Shown here piece after piece: positions 37,919-48,197 of a stretch of 64,000 bases of DNA; the first letter of the stretch is position 1; the number at the start of each line of letters is the position of its first letter. Source of the stretch: Gammaproteobacteria bacterium. Lineage in GTDB: Bacteria > Pseudomonadota > Gammaproteobacteria > Steroidobacterales > Woeseiaceae. Where the stretch lies: the NCBI GenBank assembly GCA_029863305.1, contig JAOTVR010000004.1, positions 24,355 to 88,354 on the forward strand, in the 5' to 3' direction. A model generated the notes under the pieces. It made no database searches. It saw only the letters and a list, made by a program, of their open reading frames with translations, and was not told the DNA's origin. The translations under genes and the position numbers were made by a program.

Positions 37919-38196
37919 GATGAAAAGGGCTCGGACCGTTTTAGTCTTTTTAAATCAATAACTTATTGACATTTCACGGGTGCAGGCGCGAGAATATGCG
38001 CTTGCTGCGCAAATCAGGACGCCAATCGCACAGAAACAAGCCCTGTCGCCGTTTGCCGACCGGTTTATAAGGCCGTGTCGAGCATTAACCCCTAAGTCTA
38101 TGATTTACCTTGCGCCAGAGCTGCCACAATTCGCCCGAATTGGGCCACCGAAAAGCCCCAAAGACCTTATAAAACAATAACGTGTGCCAGGGCTTG
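37919..38196. other. Non-coding gap between rnpB and the mra promoter
   Basis: No convincing gene lies here. It contains a T-rich stretch near 37945, an isolated TTGACA at 37966-37971 lacking a -10 at the right distance, and an inverted repeat CAATTCG-CC-CGAATTG at 38127-38142 that could be a hairpin or a protein site. Stretches of TTATAA near 38068 and 38168 are not paired with -35 boxes. Confidence 0.5.
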
Positions 38197-38226
38197 TTGA
38201 CGCTCGCTTCACTCCGACCTTATAGT
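38197..38226 (+). promoter_or_regulatory. mra promoter of the dcw cluster
   Basis: TTGACG (38197-38202) and TATAGT (38221-38226), each one mismatch from consensus, are separated by 18 bases. Transcription would begin near 38233, exactly at the first MraZ box, as expected for a repressor-controlled start. Confidence 0.75.
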
Positions 38227-38235
38227 GTTGAAAAG

Positions 38236-38260
38236 TGGATAAAAGTGGGAGGAAATGGGC
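38236..38260 (+). promoter_or_regulatory. MraZ boxes (three TGGRN repeats)
   Basis: TGGAT, TGGGA and TGGGC begin at 38236, 38246 and 38256, an exact 10-base period. This is the known form of the MraZ operator, TGGGN direct repeats with five-base spacers. They lie just after the predicted transcription start of the mra promoter and so support autorepression of the cluster by MraZ. Confidence 0.8.
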
Positions 38261-38313
38261 ATCCCGCCCAGGATTCGCGCCAGAAGAGCGGAGCCGGGGC
38301 CGTCCGTAGCGTT

Positions 38314-38763
38314 GTGTTTAGAGGGGCCACCAAAGTCAGTCTGGACGCCAAAGGGCGTATGGCAATGCCGACCCGGTATCGGGAGCGGCTGGCAGCTCGT
38401 TGTGGCGGCGAAATCGTCGTGACGGTCGACAGGGATCATTGTCTGCTCATTTATCCGCTGCCGGATTGGGAAGAGCTCGAACGCAAACTGGTGCGGCTGC
38501 CGAGCATGAACAAAGTCGCGCGCAACATCGTGCGCATCATGGTCGGCTATGCGACCGAAGTTGATATGGATTCGAGCGGTCGGATCCTGGTGTCGCGAGA
38601 GTTGCGGGATTTCGCAGACCTCGAGAAGCAGGCGATGTTGATCGGGCAGGGCAACAAATTTGAACTTTGGGATGAAGGGACCTGGAACGAAAAACGGGAT
38701 GCATGGCTTGGCGACGAAGAGGACGGTGAATTACCAGCCGATCTCGAGTCGATCTCGTTCTAG
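38314..38763 (+). CDS. mraZ: Transcriptional regulator MraZ
   Basis: A 149-residue AbrB-like ring-forming regulator that represses its own operon. It has two MraZ repeats, the first starting FRGATKVSLDAKGRMAMPTRYRE (shortened: FRGATKVSLDAKGR) and the second VDMDSSGRILVSRELRDFA. The GTG at 38314 puts the second residue at the invariant Phe-Arg-Gly; the longer frame has no homology. The GTG lacks a good ribosome site and lies inside a short upstream reading frame with a strong one. Confidence 0.93.
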   Translation: MFRGATKVSLDAKGRMAMPTRYRERLAARCGGEIVVTVDRDHCLLIYPLPDWEELERKLVRLPSMNKVARNIVRIMVGYATEVDMDSSGRILVSRELRDFADLEKQAMLIGQGNKFELWDEGTWNEKRDAWLGDEEDGELPADLESISF

Positions 38764-38778
38764 TTCGAAATTCATCTC

Positions 38779-39708
38779 ATGAGCAGCAACGAGCATGTGC
38801 CGGTGCTGCTGGGGCCAGTCCTCAAGGGACTGAATGTAAGAAAAGACGGCGTGTACGTCGACGGGACTTTCGGACGCGGGGGACACAGTAGCGCGATATT
38901 GCAGCAATTGAATGCGCACGGCCGATTGATAGCTATCGATCGTGACCCGCAGGCGATTGCAGCGGCGCCGCCGACACTGACGAATGATCCGCGTTTCGAA
39001 TTGATCAGGTGTGAAATTGCAGAGCTGGCGAAAAGCATTGACGAACGAGGACTCAAAGGATTGGTCGACGGCCTGTTACTCGATCTCGGAGTCTCATCGC
39101 CGCAGTTGGACAAAGCCGACAGAGGCTTCAGCTTTTTACGCGATGGACCGCTGGACATGCGCATGGATCCGGAGTCAGGCGTCTCCGCCGCAGACTGGTT
39201 GCGGGCAGTGGACGAGAGAAGTTTGAAAATCGTACTCAGAAAATTCGGGGAAGAGACGCAGGCTGCCCGTATTGCGCGTGCCATTGTGGCGTCGCGCCGC
39301 AACGGCGCCATTGAAACGACCGGGCAACTTGCAAACATCATAAGTTCGGTGATTCCCGCGCACACCCGCAAGAAGCACCCGGCGACCAGGACATTTCAGG
39401 CGATTCGCATTTTCATCAACAAAGAACTCGAACAGCTCGAGGCGGCGTTGGCACAATCAATTGACATACTGGCGCCGGGCGGGCGGCTCTGTGTCATCAG
39501 CTTTCATTCGCTCGAAGACCGAATCGTGAAACGCTTCATGCGTGACGCGTCACGCGAGGCCGAACAATATCGCGGCATGCCCGACATTCCCGAAGCATTT
39601 CGGCCGAAGCTGAGGCCCATTGGCAAGCTGATAACGGCCTCTGCCGACGAAATCAATGTGAACGTGCGGGCGCGCAGTGCTCGCCTTCGCATCGCGGAGC
39701 GAACCTGA
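38779..39708 (+). CDS. rsmH: 16S rRNA N4-C1402 methyltransferase RsmH
   Basis: Adds the base methyl to C1402, the partner of RsmI. The 309-residue protein has HVPVLLGPVLKGLNV, the SAM-binding block YVDGTFGRGGHSSAIL, the LLLDLGVSSPQLD motif and RTFQAIRIFINKELEQLE. Second gene of the dcw cluster, 15 bases after mraZ. Its TGA overlaps the ftsL ATG by one base. Confidence 0.97.
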   Translation: MSSNEHVPVLLGPVLKGLNVRKDGVYVDGTFGRGGHSSAILQQLNAHGRLIAIDRDPQAIAAAPPTLTNDPRFELIRCEIAELAKSIDERGLKGLVDGLLLDLGVSSPQLDKADRGFSFLRDGPLDMRMDPESGVSAADWLRAVDERSLKIVLRKFGEETQAARIARAIVASRRNGAIETTGQLANIISSVIPAHTRKKHPATRTFQAIRIFINKELEQLEAALAQSIDILAPGGRLCVISFHSLEDRIVKRFMRDASREAEQYRGMPDIPEAFRPKLRPIGKLITASADEINVNVRARSARLRIAERT

Positions 39709-39986
39709 TGCAAGCGCGTCAGCCATTCATTCTGGTACTCGTATTCGCTGTTGTCTGCGTGATGAGTGCAGTGGCGCTGGTGTACACCAAACATGAATCG
39801 CGCAAGCTGTTTGTGGAACTCGAGGGGCTTACACAGGAACGCGATGAATTGAATATCGAGTGGGGTCAGCTGCAAATCGAACAAAGCACCTGGGCCACAC
39901 ACGCGCGTATCGAGCAGGTCGCGACGGACAGCTTGTCCCTGGTGCGACCTGAATCAACAGAAATCTACGTCATCGAACGCCCATGA
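39708..39986 (+). CDS. ftsL: Cell division protein FtsL
   Basis: A 92-residue bitopic division protein. One membrane helix (FILVLVFAVVCVMSAVALVY) is followed by a periplasmic leucine-zipper-like coiled coil (LFVELEGLTQERDELNIEWG) and a family tail ATDSLSLVRPESTEIYVI. In known systems it forms FtsQLB and activates FtsWI. Identification rests on size, architecture and position between rsmH and ftsI. Confidence 0.94.
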   Translation: MQARQPFILVLVFAVVCVMSAVALVYTKHESRKLFVELEGLTQERDELNIEWGQLQIEQSTWATHARIEQVATDSLSLVRPESTEIYVIERP

Positions 39987-41710
39987 CGCGCGGTGCAGAG
40001 ACAAGACAGCAAATCCGGACGCGATTCGTCTCGAGAGTGGTCCTGGTCGGTGGCTCCTTCGTGCTGGTTGCAACGGCATTGCTGGCGCGCGCCGTAGACC
40101 TGCAAGTCCTGAACAAAGACTTTCTGAATCAGCAGGCCGATACACGGCACTTGCGCACCGAGCGGATATCCGCACATCGTGGCACGATCACTGATCGAAA
40201 CGGAGAGCCGCTGGCGATAAGTACGCCGGTAGACAGTATCTGGGCGAATCCGAAGGAACTTGCGCCTGCCGTCGATAGCGTACCGAAACTCGCACGCTTA
40301 CTCGGCATCGAACCGCAGCAGTTGATGCGTCGCATAACGCGCAGCATGGACAAGGAATTCCTGTATCTGAAGCGCCACCTGAGTCCGGAAAAGGCGGAAC
40401 AAGTACTTGCCCTGAAGTTGCCCGGGGTTAACGTGCAACGCGAGTACCGCCGTTATTATCCGGCAGGCGAGGTGACCGGCCACCTTGTGGGCTTCACAAA
40501 TATCGACGATCTCGGCCAGGAGGGCCTGGAACTCGCCTTCAACCATTGGTTGGCGGGTGAGTCGGGTTCCAAGCGTGTCCTCAAGGATCGGCTTGGTCGA
40601 TCGGTCGAAAATGTCGAGAGCATCAGGTCTCCGCATCACGGCAAGGACCTGCGCACGAGCATCGACCTCAGGATCCAGTACCTTGCTTACCGAACGCTCA
40701 AGTCAGCGATCCAGTCGCACAATGCCGAGTCGGGATCGATCGTCGTTCTCGATACTCAGACAGGTGAGGTCCTGGCGGTCGTCAATCAACCTACGTACAA
40801 CCCGAACGACCGCGCGCAGTTCTCGGCGGAGCGCTATCGCAACCGCGCGATCACCGATATTTTCGAGCCCGGATCGAGTATCAAACCGCTGATCGTTGCC
40901 GCCGCGCTCGAGAGTGGCCAGTACCGACCCAGCAGTGTCGTTGATACGGCGCCGGGCTACATCGTTGTGGGTCCGAAGACGATCGAAGACAGTCGCAACC
41001 TCGGACGCATCAGCCTGACGACCATACTTGCTCGCTCAAGCAATGTCGGTGTAACCAAGCTTGCGATGTCTCTGGAGCCGGATCAGCTCTGGAACTCAAT
41101 GACCCAGTTCGGGCTGGGCGTGCTGACATCGAGCGGATTTCCGGGGGAGTCCGCCGGCCTACTGACCCATTTCAGCCACTGGCGACCGATCAGCCAGGCA
41201 ACGTTGGCCTATGGCTACGGCGTATCGGTGACGCCATTGCAACTGGCCCAGGCCTATTCGGTACTGGGCAGCGATGGTCTGCTGCGACCCGTTTCGCTGG
41301 TCGCGCTGGAGGCGCCCGGCGAGGGCAACCGCATCATGTCGGTCGATTCGGCTGCCGCGGTACGCCGCATGCTCGAAGAAGTCGTCCGGCCCGGTGGCAC
41401 CGGTACTAAAGCAGCCGTAACCGGTTATCGCATCGCGGGCAAGACAGGCACTGCCTGGAAGTTTGCGGCAGGCGGCTATTCCGAGGACAAGTACATTTCG
41501 ATCTTCGCCGGCCTGGCACCTGCCAGTGCCCCGCGTCTTGCTGCGGTCGTCGTCATCGATGAGCCGAGCGGCGCGCTCTACTACGGCAGTGATGTGGCTG
41601 CACCCGTTTTTGCCAACGTGATGTCCGAGTCGCTGCGATTACTCGCGGTACCGCCTGACGCCCTTCCGGCCAAGGATCCCGACAGCGTCATGCAGGCAAT
41701 GAGTCGATGA
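39983..41710 (+). CDS. ftsI: Septal peptidoglycan transpeptidase FtsI (PBP3)
   Basis: Class B penicillin-binding protein that crosslinks septal wall with FtsW. The 575-residue protein has an N-terminal anchor (VVLVGGSFVLVATALLARAV), a pedestal domain with RGTITDRNGEPLAIS, and the transpeptidase triad: SSIK (Ser298, Lys301), SSN (352-354) and KTGT (487-490). The start overlaps the ftsL stop by four bases (ATGA). All active-site residues are intact. Confidence 0.97.
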   Translation: MTRGAETRQQIRTRFVSRVVLVGGSFVLVATALLARAVDLQVLNKDFLNQQADTRHLRTERISAHRGTITDRNGEPLAISTPVDSIWANPKELAPAVDSVPKLARLLGIEPQQLMRRITRSMDKEFLYLKRHLSPEKAEQVLALKLPGVNVQREYRRYYPAGEVTGHLVGFTNIDDLGQEGLELAFNHWLAGESGSKRVLKDRLGRSVENVESIRSPHHGKDLRTSIDLRIQYLAYRTLKSAIQSHNAESGSIVVLDTQTGEVLAVVNQPTYNPNDRAQFSAERYRNRAITDIFEPGSSIKPLIVAAALESGQYRPSSVVDTAPGYIVVGPKTIEDSRNLGRISLTTILARSSNVGVTKLAMSLEPDQLWNSMTQFGLGVLTSSGFPGESAGLLTHFSHWRPISQATLAYGYGVSVTPLQLAQAYSVLGSDGLLRPVSLVALEAPGEGNRIMSVDSAAAVRRMLEEVVRPGGTGTKAAVTGYRIAGKTGTAWKFAAGGYSEDKYISIFAGLAPASAPRLAAVVVIDEPSGALYYGSDVAAPVFANVMSESLRLLAVPPDALPAKDPDSVMQAMSR

Positions 41711-43221
41711 GCATGCCGGCCGAACATCTCTCCACTACAAAGCGCCTTTCCGACCTGTTGCGAGGATTCGCTGATGCGCCGGCCTGCGACATACACGGTA
41801 TCTCGAGCGATAGCCGAACGCTGCAATCAGGCGACCTGTTTCTGGCGTGCGCCGGCGCAAGCCATCATGGTCTTGACTACCTCAGTGACGCGGTAAGCGC
41901 CGGCGTTGCAGCGATCGCCTGGGACTCCTCGACTGCTTCATCTCCGGCCCGCGCCGTTGGCGTGCCGATGATCGCGGTGGCGGACCTGGCAATGCATCTC
42001 GGCGAGATCGCAAATCGATTCTACGATCGGCCGTCGCACAACATGCGCGTAATCGGCGTGACCGGCACCAACGGCAAAACCACCGTTGCCTGGTTGATCG
42101 CGCAGTGCCTGCAAGGTCTCGAACAACGCTGTGGCTATATCGGCACGCTCGGCGCAGGTGTCGGTGAGATCGAACCTGTCGAAGGCATGACGACTCCGGG
42201 CGCCATCGCATTGCACGGCCATCTCGCGGCATTCCGTGAGGGCGGCGCGGTAAGCGCGGCCATTGAAATATCATCCCATGCGCTTGCGCAGAATCGCATC
42301 GATGGTGTGGTCTTTGACACCGTCATTTTCACGAATCTCAGTCGTGATCATCTGGACTACCACGGCGACATGCGAAGTTATGCCGAGGCGAAGGCACGTC
42401 TGATTCTCGATTGTGGTGCGAGAAATCGAATAGTGAATCTGGACACCGAATTCGGTGCGCAACTTGCCGACCGTTGCGGCCGGGATGTTGTTACGGTATC
42501 GACGAATTTCGACCGTGCTGCGAATGGAAGGTCTTTTGTGTTCGTGCGCTCGGTGGTCGCCAAAGACAAGGGTTCAATCGTGCGCTTCAACAGCTCGTGG
42601 GGAGACGGCGCATTTACCTTGCCGTTGCCGGGAGACTTCAATGTGGCGAACGCGGTAATCGTACTCGCGATGTTGTTGCAGCAGGGCGTTCCCCTCGACA
42701 TGGCGTGCGATGTCCTGGCGACAGTCAGTGCACCGCCCGGACGCATGCAACGAGTTGCTCCAACTGAGGGTTGGCCGGCCGTCTATGTGGATTATGCGCA
42801 TACGCCCGACGCGATAGGGGTCGCTTTGCGGGCGCTGCGGGCGCACTGCAAAGGCAAGCTCTGGTGTGTATTCGGATGCGGTGGCGATCGCGACGCGGGC
42901 AAGCGACCACAAATGGCAAAGCAGGCCGAGAAAGGCGCCGATCGTGTGGTTGTGACGAGCGACAATCCACGCAGCGAAGAACCGTCGGCCATCATCGCGG
43001 AAATTGTCGCAGGACTGAACAAACCCGAACGCGCCACGATCATAGAAGATCGCGCAACGGCCATTGCGTGGGTGGTCGCAGCCGCCGCGGCCGACGACGT
43101 TGTACTGATCGCCGGCAAAGGGCATGAAGATTATCAGCTAATTGGAAGCCAGCGACTGGACTTCTCCGACTACGGAGCCGCGTTGGCCAACCTGAAAGCG
43201 AAAGCGAGGCGGGGAAAATGA
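41707..43221 (+). CDS. murE: UDP-MurNAc-Ala-Glu:meso-diaminopimelate ligase
   Basis: Adds the third residue of the peptide stem. 504 residues, with the ATP loop GVTGTNGKTT (about 117-126) and the specificity motif TSDNPRSEEP (Asp about 419, Asn-Pro-Arg), which marks meso-diaminopimelate rather than lysine. This fits a Gram-negative wall. The carbamylated lysine region is near the middle. ATGA overlaps on both sides join it to ftsI and murF. Confidence 0.97.
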   Translation: MSMPAEHLSTTKRLSDLLRGFADAPACDIHGISSDSRTLQSGDLFLACAGASHHGLDYLSDAVSAGVAAIAWDSSTASSPARAVGVPMIAVADLAMHLGEIANRFYDRPSHNMRVIGVTGTNGKTTVAWLIAQCLQGLEQRCGYIGTLGAGVGEIEPVEGMTTPGAIALHGHLAAFREGGAVSAAIEISSHALAQNRIDGVVFDTVIFTNLSRDHLDYHGDMRSYAEAKARLILDCGARNRIVNLDTEFGAQLADRCGRDVVTVSTNFDRAANGRSFVFVRSVVAKDKGSIVRFNSSWGDGAFTLPLPGDFNVANAVIVLAMLLQQGVPLDMACDVLATVSAPPGRMQRVAPTEGWPAVYVDYAHTPDAIGVALRALRAHCKGKLWCVFGCGGDRDAGKRPQMAKQAEKGADRVVVTSDNPRSEEPSAIIAEIVAGLNKPERATIIEDRATAIAWVVAAAAADDVVLIAGKGHEDYQLIGSQRLDFSDYGAALANLKAKARRGK

Positions 43222-44579
43222 ACGCGACGCTTTCGTTTGCCGCAAATGCAATGCACGGGACCTTGCAAGGGGAGGACCGCGACTTCGACGGTGTGAGTAC
43301 CGACTCGCGCACAATCAGGGAAGGTGAATTGTTCATTGCTTTGTCGGGGCCGAATTTCGATGGCAGCAAATTCGTCAGCCAGGCTTGCGGGAAAGGCGCG
43401 GCAGGTGCCGTCGTCGCTGCACTTGTCAAAGACGATATCGCACAAATTACGGTCGAGGACACACGCCTCGCACTCGGGCAGCTCGGGAAAGCATTGCTAG
43501 AGCAGAGTTCTGCGACCGTCATCGGTATCACCGGCAGTAACGGCAAGACCACGCTCAAGGAAATGATTGCGGCGTGTTTGGCGTCGGTGGCGCCAACACT
43601 GGCAACAGACGGCAATTTGAATAACGATATCGGCATGCCGCTGATGATGGCGCGCGTCGACAAATCGCATCAATATGTCGTGCTCGAAATGGGTGCCAAT
43701 CACGCCGGTGAGATCGCTTATCTGACCTCACTCGCGAAGCCTGATGTCGTCGCAATCTCCAATGCCGCCGCGGCACATCTGGAAGGTTTCGGTTCTGTCG
43801 AGGGTGTGGCACGGGCCAAAGCGGAAATTCTGCTCGGGGAACCGCGACCGAAAACCGCCGTACTGAATTCGGATGATGAGTATTATTCCTATTGGATGTC
43901 GCTGGTCGACGGTATCAGGGTTCTGAGCTTCGGTCTTAACGACGATGCCGACATCCGGGCTGATCGAATAGAAACCGGCACCGAGGCGACGCATTTCACC
44001 TTGCATCTGCCCGATGCGACGATGGATCTGTCGCTCCCGCTTGCTGGCGTACATAACGTGCGCAACGCCTGTGCGGCGGCCGCGATTGCTGCGGCGCTGG
44101 ACGTGCCACACGAGAAGATCAAAGAGGCGCTCGAGAATGTCCGGCCCGTCGCCGGGCGATTGCAGGCGTTGCAGGGGATCAAAGGCGCCACGTTGTACGA
44201 CGACAGCTACAACGCAAACCCACTTTCCGTGATTGCAGCAGCCGAATTTCTGGCGTCATTGTCAGGCGTCGGCTTGCTCGTCCTCGGCGATATGGCCGAA
44301 CTCGGTGACGACGCCGTGGAATTGCATCGCGACGTTGGCGCATCGATTCGCAGTGCTGGTATCAGTCGCCTGATCACTTTCGGCGAGCTAAGCCGGGCTG
44401 CGGCGAAGGGCTTCGGCGATGGTGCATCGTCTTATGACGAACTGGACGCTTTGGTCCACGACGTTACAAACATTCTGAGCGCTGATACCAACGTGCTGAT
44501 CAAGGGTTCGCGATCCATGCGCATGGAACGCGTGGTCGATGCGCTGCGGGCCGGGCAATCGTCGGGCGGGGGCGCCTAG
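43218..44579 (+). CDS. murF: UDP-MurNAc-tripeptide:D-Ala-D-Ala ligase
   Basis: Attaches D-Ala-D-Ala to complete the pentapeptide. The 453-residue Mur ligase has [14 protein letters not shown] (about 102-115), [15 protein letters not shown], the [26 protein letters not shown] segment (here [14 protein letters not shown]) and the C-terminal [11 protein letters not shown] and [10 protein letters not shown], both diagnostic of MurF. ATGA overlap with murE; two bases to mraY. Confidence 0.97.
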   Translation: MNATLSFAANAMHGTLQGEDRDFDGVSTDSRTIREGELFIALSGPNFDGSKFVSQACGKGAAGAVVAALVKDDIAQITVEDTRLALGQLGKALLEQSSATVIGITGSNGKTTLKEMIAACLASVAPTLATDGNLNNDIGMPLMMARVDKSHQYVVLEMGANHAGEIAYLTSLAKPDVVAISNAAAAHLEGFGSVEGVARAKAEILLGEPRPKTAVLNSDDEYYSYWMSLVDGIRVLSFGLNDDADIRADRIETGTEATHFTLHLPDATMDLSLPLAGVHNVRNACAAAAIAAALDVPHEKIKEALENVRPVAGRLQALQGIKGATLYDDSYNANPLSVIAAAEFLASLSGVGLLVLGDMAELGDDAVELHRDVGASIRSAGISRLITFGELSRAAAKGFGDGASSYDELDALVHDVTNILSADTNVLIKGSRSMRMERVVDALRAGQSSGGGA

Positions 44580-44581
44580 CA

Positions 44582-45676
44582 ATGCTGCTCTACCTGACAA
44601 ACTACCTTGCGCAATTCGAATCGGGATTCAATGTCTTCAGCTACCTGACGATGCGCGCCATTCTCGGTGCCCTGACCGCTTTGGTCCTGTCGTTCGTCAT
44701 CGGTCCGCGCATGATCAAGAAGCTCAGCGTCAATCAAGTGGGCCAACCGGTGCGCGAAGAAGGGCCGGATACACATTTGCTCAAAGCCGGCACGCCGACG
44801 ATGGGCGGTGCGCTGATCCTGACAGCGATCGCGGTCAGTACCTTGCTGTGGGCCGATCTGGAGAACACGTTCGTCTGGATCGTGCTGTTCGTCACATTGG
44901 CATTCGGTGTCATCGGTTATGTAGACGACTACAAGAAGCTGATCTTGCAGGACCCGGCGGGAATATCGGCGAAGCAGAAACTGTTTTGGCAATCATTGGC
45001 GGCGATTATTGCGTCCGTCGCGTTGTATTACTTCGCCGCGTCAAATGGCACGCTCGATACGGCAACAGCGCTGCTGATTCCGTATTTCAAGGACCTGACC
45101 ATCCCGTTGGGCATGTTGCAGATGGTTGTCACGTATTTGTTTATCGTCGGCTTCAGCAACGCCGTAAACCTGACGGATGGACTGGATGGCCTGGCCATCA
45201 TGCCAACCGTGCTCGTCGGCGGCGCTCTTGGTCTGTTTGCCTATGTGACCGGTAACGTCAATTTTTCGGGTTACCTGGGCATTCCTTACGTAGCCGGAAC
45301 CGGCGAAATCCTGGTGTTTTGTGCGGCGCTGGCCGGCGCCGGACTGGGATTTCTGTGGTTCAACACTTACCCGGCGCAGGTCTTCATGGGAGACATAGGT
45401 GCCCTGTCGCTCGGCGCGGCACTGGGCGCCGTCGCGGTTGCGGTGCGGCAGGAGATCGTACTCGCGATCATGGGCGGAGTATTCGTTGTCGAGACGCTGT
45501 CGGTCATAATCCAGGTCGGTTCTTACAAGCTGACCGGCAAGCGTGTCTTTCGCATGGCGCCGCTACATCATCATTTTGAGCTCAAGGGCTGGGCGGAGCC
45601 GAAGGTGATTGTTCGTTTCTGGATTATCACGGTCATCCTGGTGCTGATCGGCCTCGCGAGTCTGAAGATCCGATGA
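44582..45676 (+). CDS. mraY: Phospho-MurNAc-pentapeptide translocase
   Basis: Transfers phospho-MurNAc-pentapeptide to undecaprenyl phosphate, giving lipid I at the inner membrane. 364 residues with about ten membrane segments. Catalytic blocks are [20 protein letters not shown] with the paired aspartates, [28 protein letters not shown], and [16 protein letters not shown]. All match the family. A second overlapping plus-strand frame at the start is a shadow. Confidence 0.97.
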   Translation: MLLYLTNYLAQFESGFNVFSYLTMRAILGALTALVLSFVIGPRMIKKLSVNQVGQPVREEGPDTHLLKAGTPTMGGALILTAIAVSTLLWADLENTFVWIVLFVTLAFGVIGYVDDYKKLILQDPAGISAKQKLFWQSLAAIIASVALYYFAASNGTLDTATALLIPYFKDLTIPLGMLQMVVTYLFIVGFSNAVNLTDGLDGLAIMPTVLVGGALGLFAYVTGNVNFSGYLGIPYVAGTGEILVFCAALAGAGLGFLWFNTYPAQVFMGDIGALSLGAALGAVAVAVRQEIVLAIMGGVFVVETLSVIIQVGSYKLTGKRVFRMAPLHHHFELKGWAEPKVIVRFWIITVILVLIGLASLKIR

Positions 45677-47016
45677 GCGCGGTCAACAAAGCGGCGTCGC
45701 CGGGCAAGGATCTCGTACTGGGGCTGGGTGCAACCGGATTGTCGATCGCCCGTTATCTGCGCCGTATCGATCATGACGCAATGTTTCTGGACAGCCGCGA
45801 CGAGCCACCCGGGATCGACGAGCTGGCCGACGTTTGGCCGGATGCCGACGTTATCCTGGGCAAGATGAAGTTGCCCGGCAACGTCGAGCGAATCATCGTC
45901 TCGCCCGGAATTTCGGATAGCGACGAACTGCTGCAGGATGCGCGGCAGAAGAACCTCGAGATCGTATCGGATATCGAGATATTTGCGGGCGAGGCGCGGG
46001 CGCCGTTTGTCGCAATAACCGGTTCGAACGGCAAGAGCACCGTTACGACGTTGCTCTATCACATGTGCCGCGCAGCCGGTCGCGAGGTTCTGGCTGGCGG
46101 AAATCTCGGCGAACCCGCGCTGGATCTGCTGGATGAAGACACGCCCGATCTTTACGTGCTTGAACTTTCGAGTTTTCAACTGCAGCGCACCAAGTCGTTG
46201 CCGGCAGAAGTCGCTGTGCTACTTAACGTCTCGCCGGATCACCTCGACTGGCATGCAGATGAGGCGGAGTACCGGCAGTCCAAGTATCGCGTTTATCGCG
46301 AAGCGCGCGCTGCTGTTGTAAATCGTGCTGACGCAAGGGCCGCCGAGGCAGCGCATAACGTTGCCAGGGTCGTAACGTTCGGTCTCGACGAGCCGGCTGA
46401 TGAGCACTATGGAATTCGTCGCGAAGATGAGCACGTTTATCTCGCCCGGGGTGAGACACTGTTGATCGAAGTAAAAGACATGGCCATGGTCGGTTTGCAC
46501 AATCAGGCAAATGCACTGGCCGCGCTTGCTGCCGGTGAATTGCTCGGACTCGACATGCCCGCAATGCTGCAGGTCATCAGCGAGTTTCCAGGCTTGCCGC
46601 ATCGCATGCAATTCGTAGCGCGCAAGGCGGCCGTCGACTACATCAATGATTCCAAGGCGACCAACGTCGCGGCGGCCGTCGCTTCGATTCAGTCGGTCGA
46701 CAACAGTCTGGTGCTCATCGCCGGTGGCGACGGCAAAGGTGCTGATTTCTCGGACCTCGCCGCGCCGCTGGAAGGCAAATTGCGTGCGGCGGTGCTGCTC
46801 GGCAAAGACGCCGAGGCCATTAGCAACGCACTCGACACGGTTATGCCGGTCTATTTCGCACGAGATATGCAGGACGCCGTGCGCCAGGCCGCGGCCTGTG
46901 CCGAATCTGATGACACCGTGTTGCTGGCGCCTGCCTGTGCGAGTTTCGATCAGTACGCCAACTACGCTGCTCGTGGCGAGGCGTTCTGCGAGGCGGTGCT
47001 GAGGTTGCCGAGATGA
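45673..47016 (+). CDS. murD: UDP-MurNAc-L-Ala:D-glutamate ligase
   Basis: Adds D-glutamate to the nucleotide precursor. The 447-residue protein has [15 protein letters not shown] at the N-terminus, the ATP loop [34 protein letters not shown], and the C-terminal [10 protein letters not shown], all diagnostic of MurD. ATGA overlaps with mraY and ftsW. Confidence 0.97.
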   Translation: MSAVNKAASPGKDLVLGLGATGLSIARYLRRIDHDAMFLDSRDEPPGIDELADVWPDADVILGKMKLPGNVERIIVSPGISDSDELLQDARQKNLEIVSDIEIFAGEARAPFVAITGSNGKSTVTTLLYHMCRAAGREVLAGGNLGEPALDLLDEDTPDLYVLELSSFQLQRTKSLPAEVAVLLNVSPDHLDWHADEAEYRQSKYRVYREARAAVVNRADARAAEAAHNVARVVTFGLDEPADEHYGIRREDEHVYLARGETLLIEVKDMAMVGLHNQANALAALAAGELLGLDMPAMLQVISEFPGLPHRMQFVARKAAVDYINDSKATNVAAAVASIQSVDNSLVLIAGGDGKGADFSDLAAPLEGKLRAAVLLGKDAEAISNALDTVMPVYFARDMQDAVRQAAACAESDDTVLLAPACASFDQYANYAARGEAFCEAVLRLPR

Positions 47017-48197
47017 CGACGAGCACCGCTACCATGCCGTTTCCGGCGCGCCTCCGGACGGAACTCAAGCTCGATCCGGTGTTGTTGACGATCGTCGTCG
47101 CGCTTCTGCTGGGCGGTTTCGTGATTCTGGCATCGGCCTCAATAACGATTTCGGACAATGCGACAGGAAATCCTTTCTTCTATGTGCAGCGCCAGCTTGT
47201 CGCTGCGGTGATCGGTTTTGCGGCTGGGCTGTTTTGTCTTTTTATTCCGATGCGTGTCTGGCAGAGCCTGGGTCCACTGATGCTACTGCTGGCTTTCGCT
47301 TTGCTGTGCGTCGTGCTCCTTCCCGGCATAGGCTACGAAGTGAACGGCAGCCGGCGCTGGGTGCGATTCGGCATCATGAATCTGCAGGTCTCGGAACCTG
47401 CGCGATTATGCCTGCTGTTGTACCTCGCGGGCTATGTGGTACGGCAACAAAAGGCGCTGCGCGAGCAATTTGTCGGATTTCTGCGGCCCATGCTGGTGCT
47501 GAGTCTCGGTTGTGCGCTGTTACTGGCTGAGCCGGACTTCGGTGCGGCAATCGTGTTGCTTGCGACGGCGCTGGCCGTGTTGTTCGTTGCCGGGGCTCGA
47601 ATCCGCGACTTCCTGTTGTTTTTCTCCGCCGCGGTGATTGCGATGGCAACTCTGGCGCTGACGTCGCCGTACCGGATGAAACGCCTGACCGGGTTTCTCG
47701 ATCCCTGGGCCGATCCGTTCGACTCGGGTTTTCAGCTGACGCAATCGCTGATCGCAATCGGTCGTGGCGAGTGGCTCGGCGTCGGTCTCGGTGACAGCGT
47801 GCAAAAACTTTTCTACTTGCCCGAAGCGCACACGGATTTCGTATTTGCCGTGTTCGCCGAAGAATTCGGGCTGCTCGGCTCGGTTGTACTGATCGTGTTA
47901 TTTCTGGCACTACTCTGGCGCGTTTTCAAACTCGCGATGCGTGCAGCCGATGCCGAGCGTTTCTTCGAGGCCTATCTCGCGATAGGTCTCGGTACGTGGA
48001 TAGGCCTGCAGGCGTTCATTAACGTGGGCGTCAATATGGGCATGCTGCCGACAAAGGGACTAACGCTGCCGCTGATCAGCTACGGCCGCAGCAGTTTGAT
48101 CGTCGCGATGGTCTCCATTGGCTTGCTGCTCAGGATTCATCACGAACTTGTGGTTGATGCAAAACCGGTCAATCGCAAACGCAGGCGCAAGTCATGA
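47013..48197 (+). CDS. ftsW: Septal peptidoglycan glycosyltransferase FtsW
   Basis: SEDS-family polymerase of septal glycan strands, acting with FtsI. The 394 residues include about ten membrane segments. Family features are GYEVNGSRRWVRFG, the catalytic-loop region around AEPDFGAAIVLL with the conserved aspartate, FQLTQSLIAIGRGEWLGVGL, the PEAHTDFVFAVFAEEFGLLG loop and LPLISYGRSSL. Four-base overlaps on both sides. Confidence 0.96.
   Translation: MTTSTATMPFPARLRTELKLDPVLLTIVVALLLGGFVILASASITISDNATGNPFFYVQRQLVAAVIGFAAGLFCLFIPMRVWQSLGPLMLLLAFALLCVVLLPGIGYEVNGSRRWVRFGIMNLQVSEPARLCLLLYLAGYVVRQQKALREQFVGFLRPMLVLSLGCALLLAEPDFGAAIVLLATALAVLFVAGARIRDFLLFFSAAVIAMATLALTSPYRMKRLTGFLDPWADPFDSGFQLTQSLIAIGRGEWLGVGLGDSVQKLFYLPEAHTDFVFAVFAEEFGLLGSVVLIVLFLALLWRVFKLAMRAADAERFFEAYLAIGLGTWIGLQAFINVGVNMGMLPTKGLTLPLISYGRSSLIVAMVSIGLLLRIHHELVVDAKPVNRKRRRKS

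Noticed and set aside
37966..37994. Second promoter between rnpB and mraZ using TTGACA
   Set aside because: The TTGACA is perfect, but no -10-like hexamer falls 16-18 bases away.
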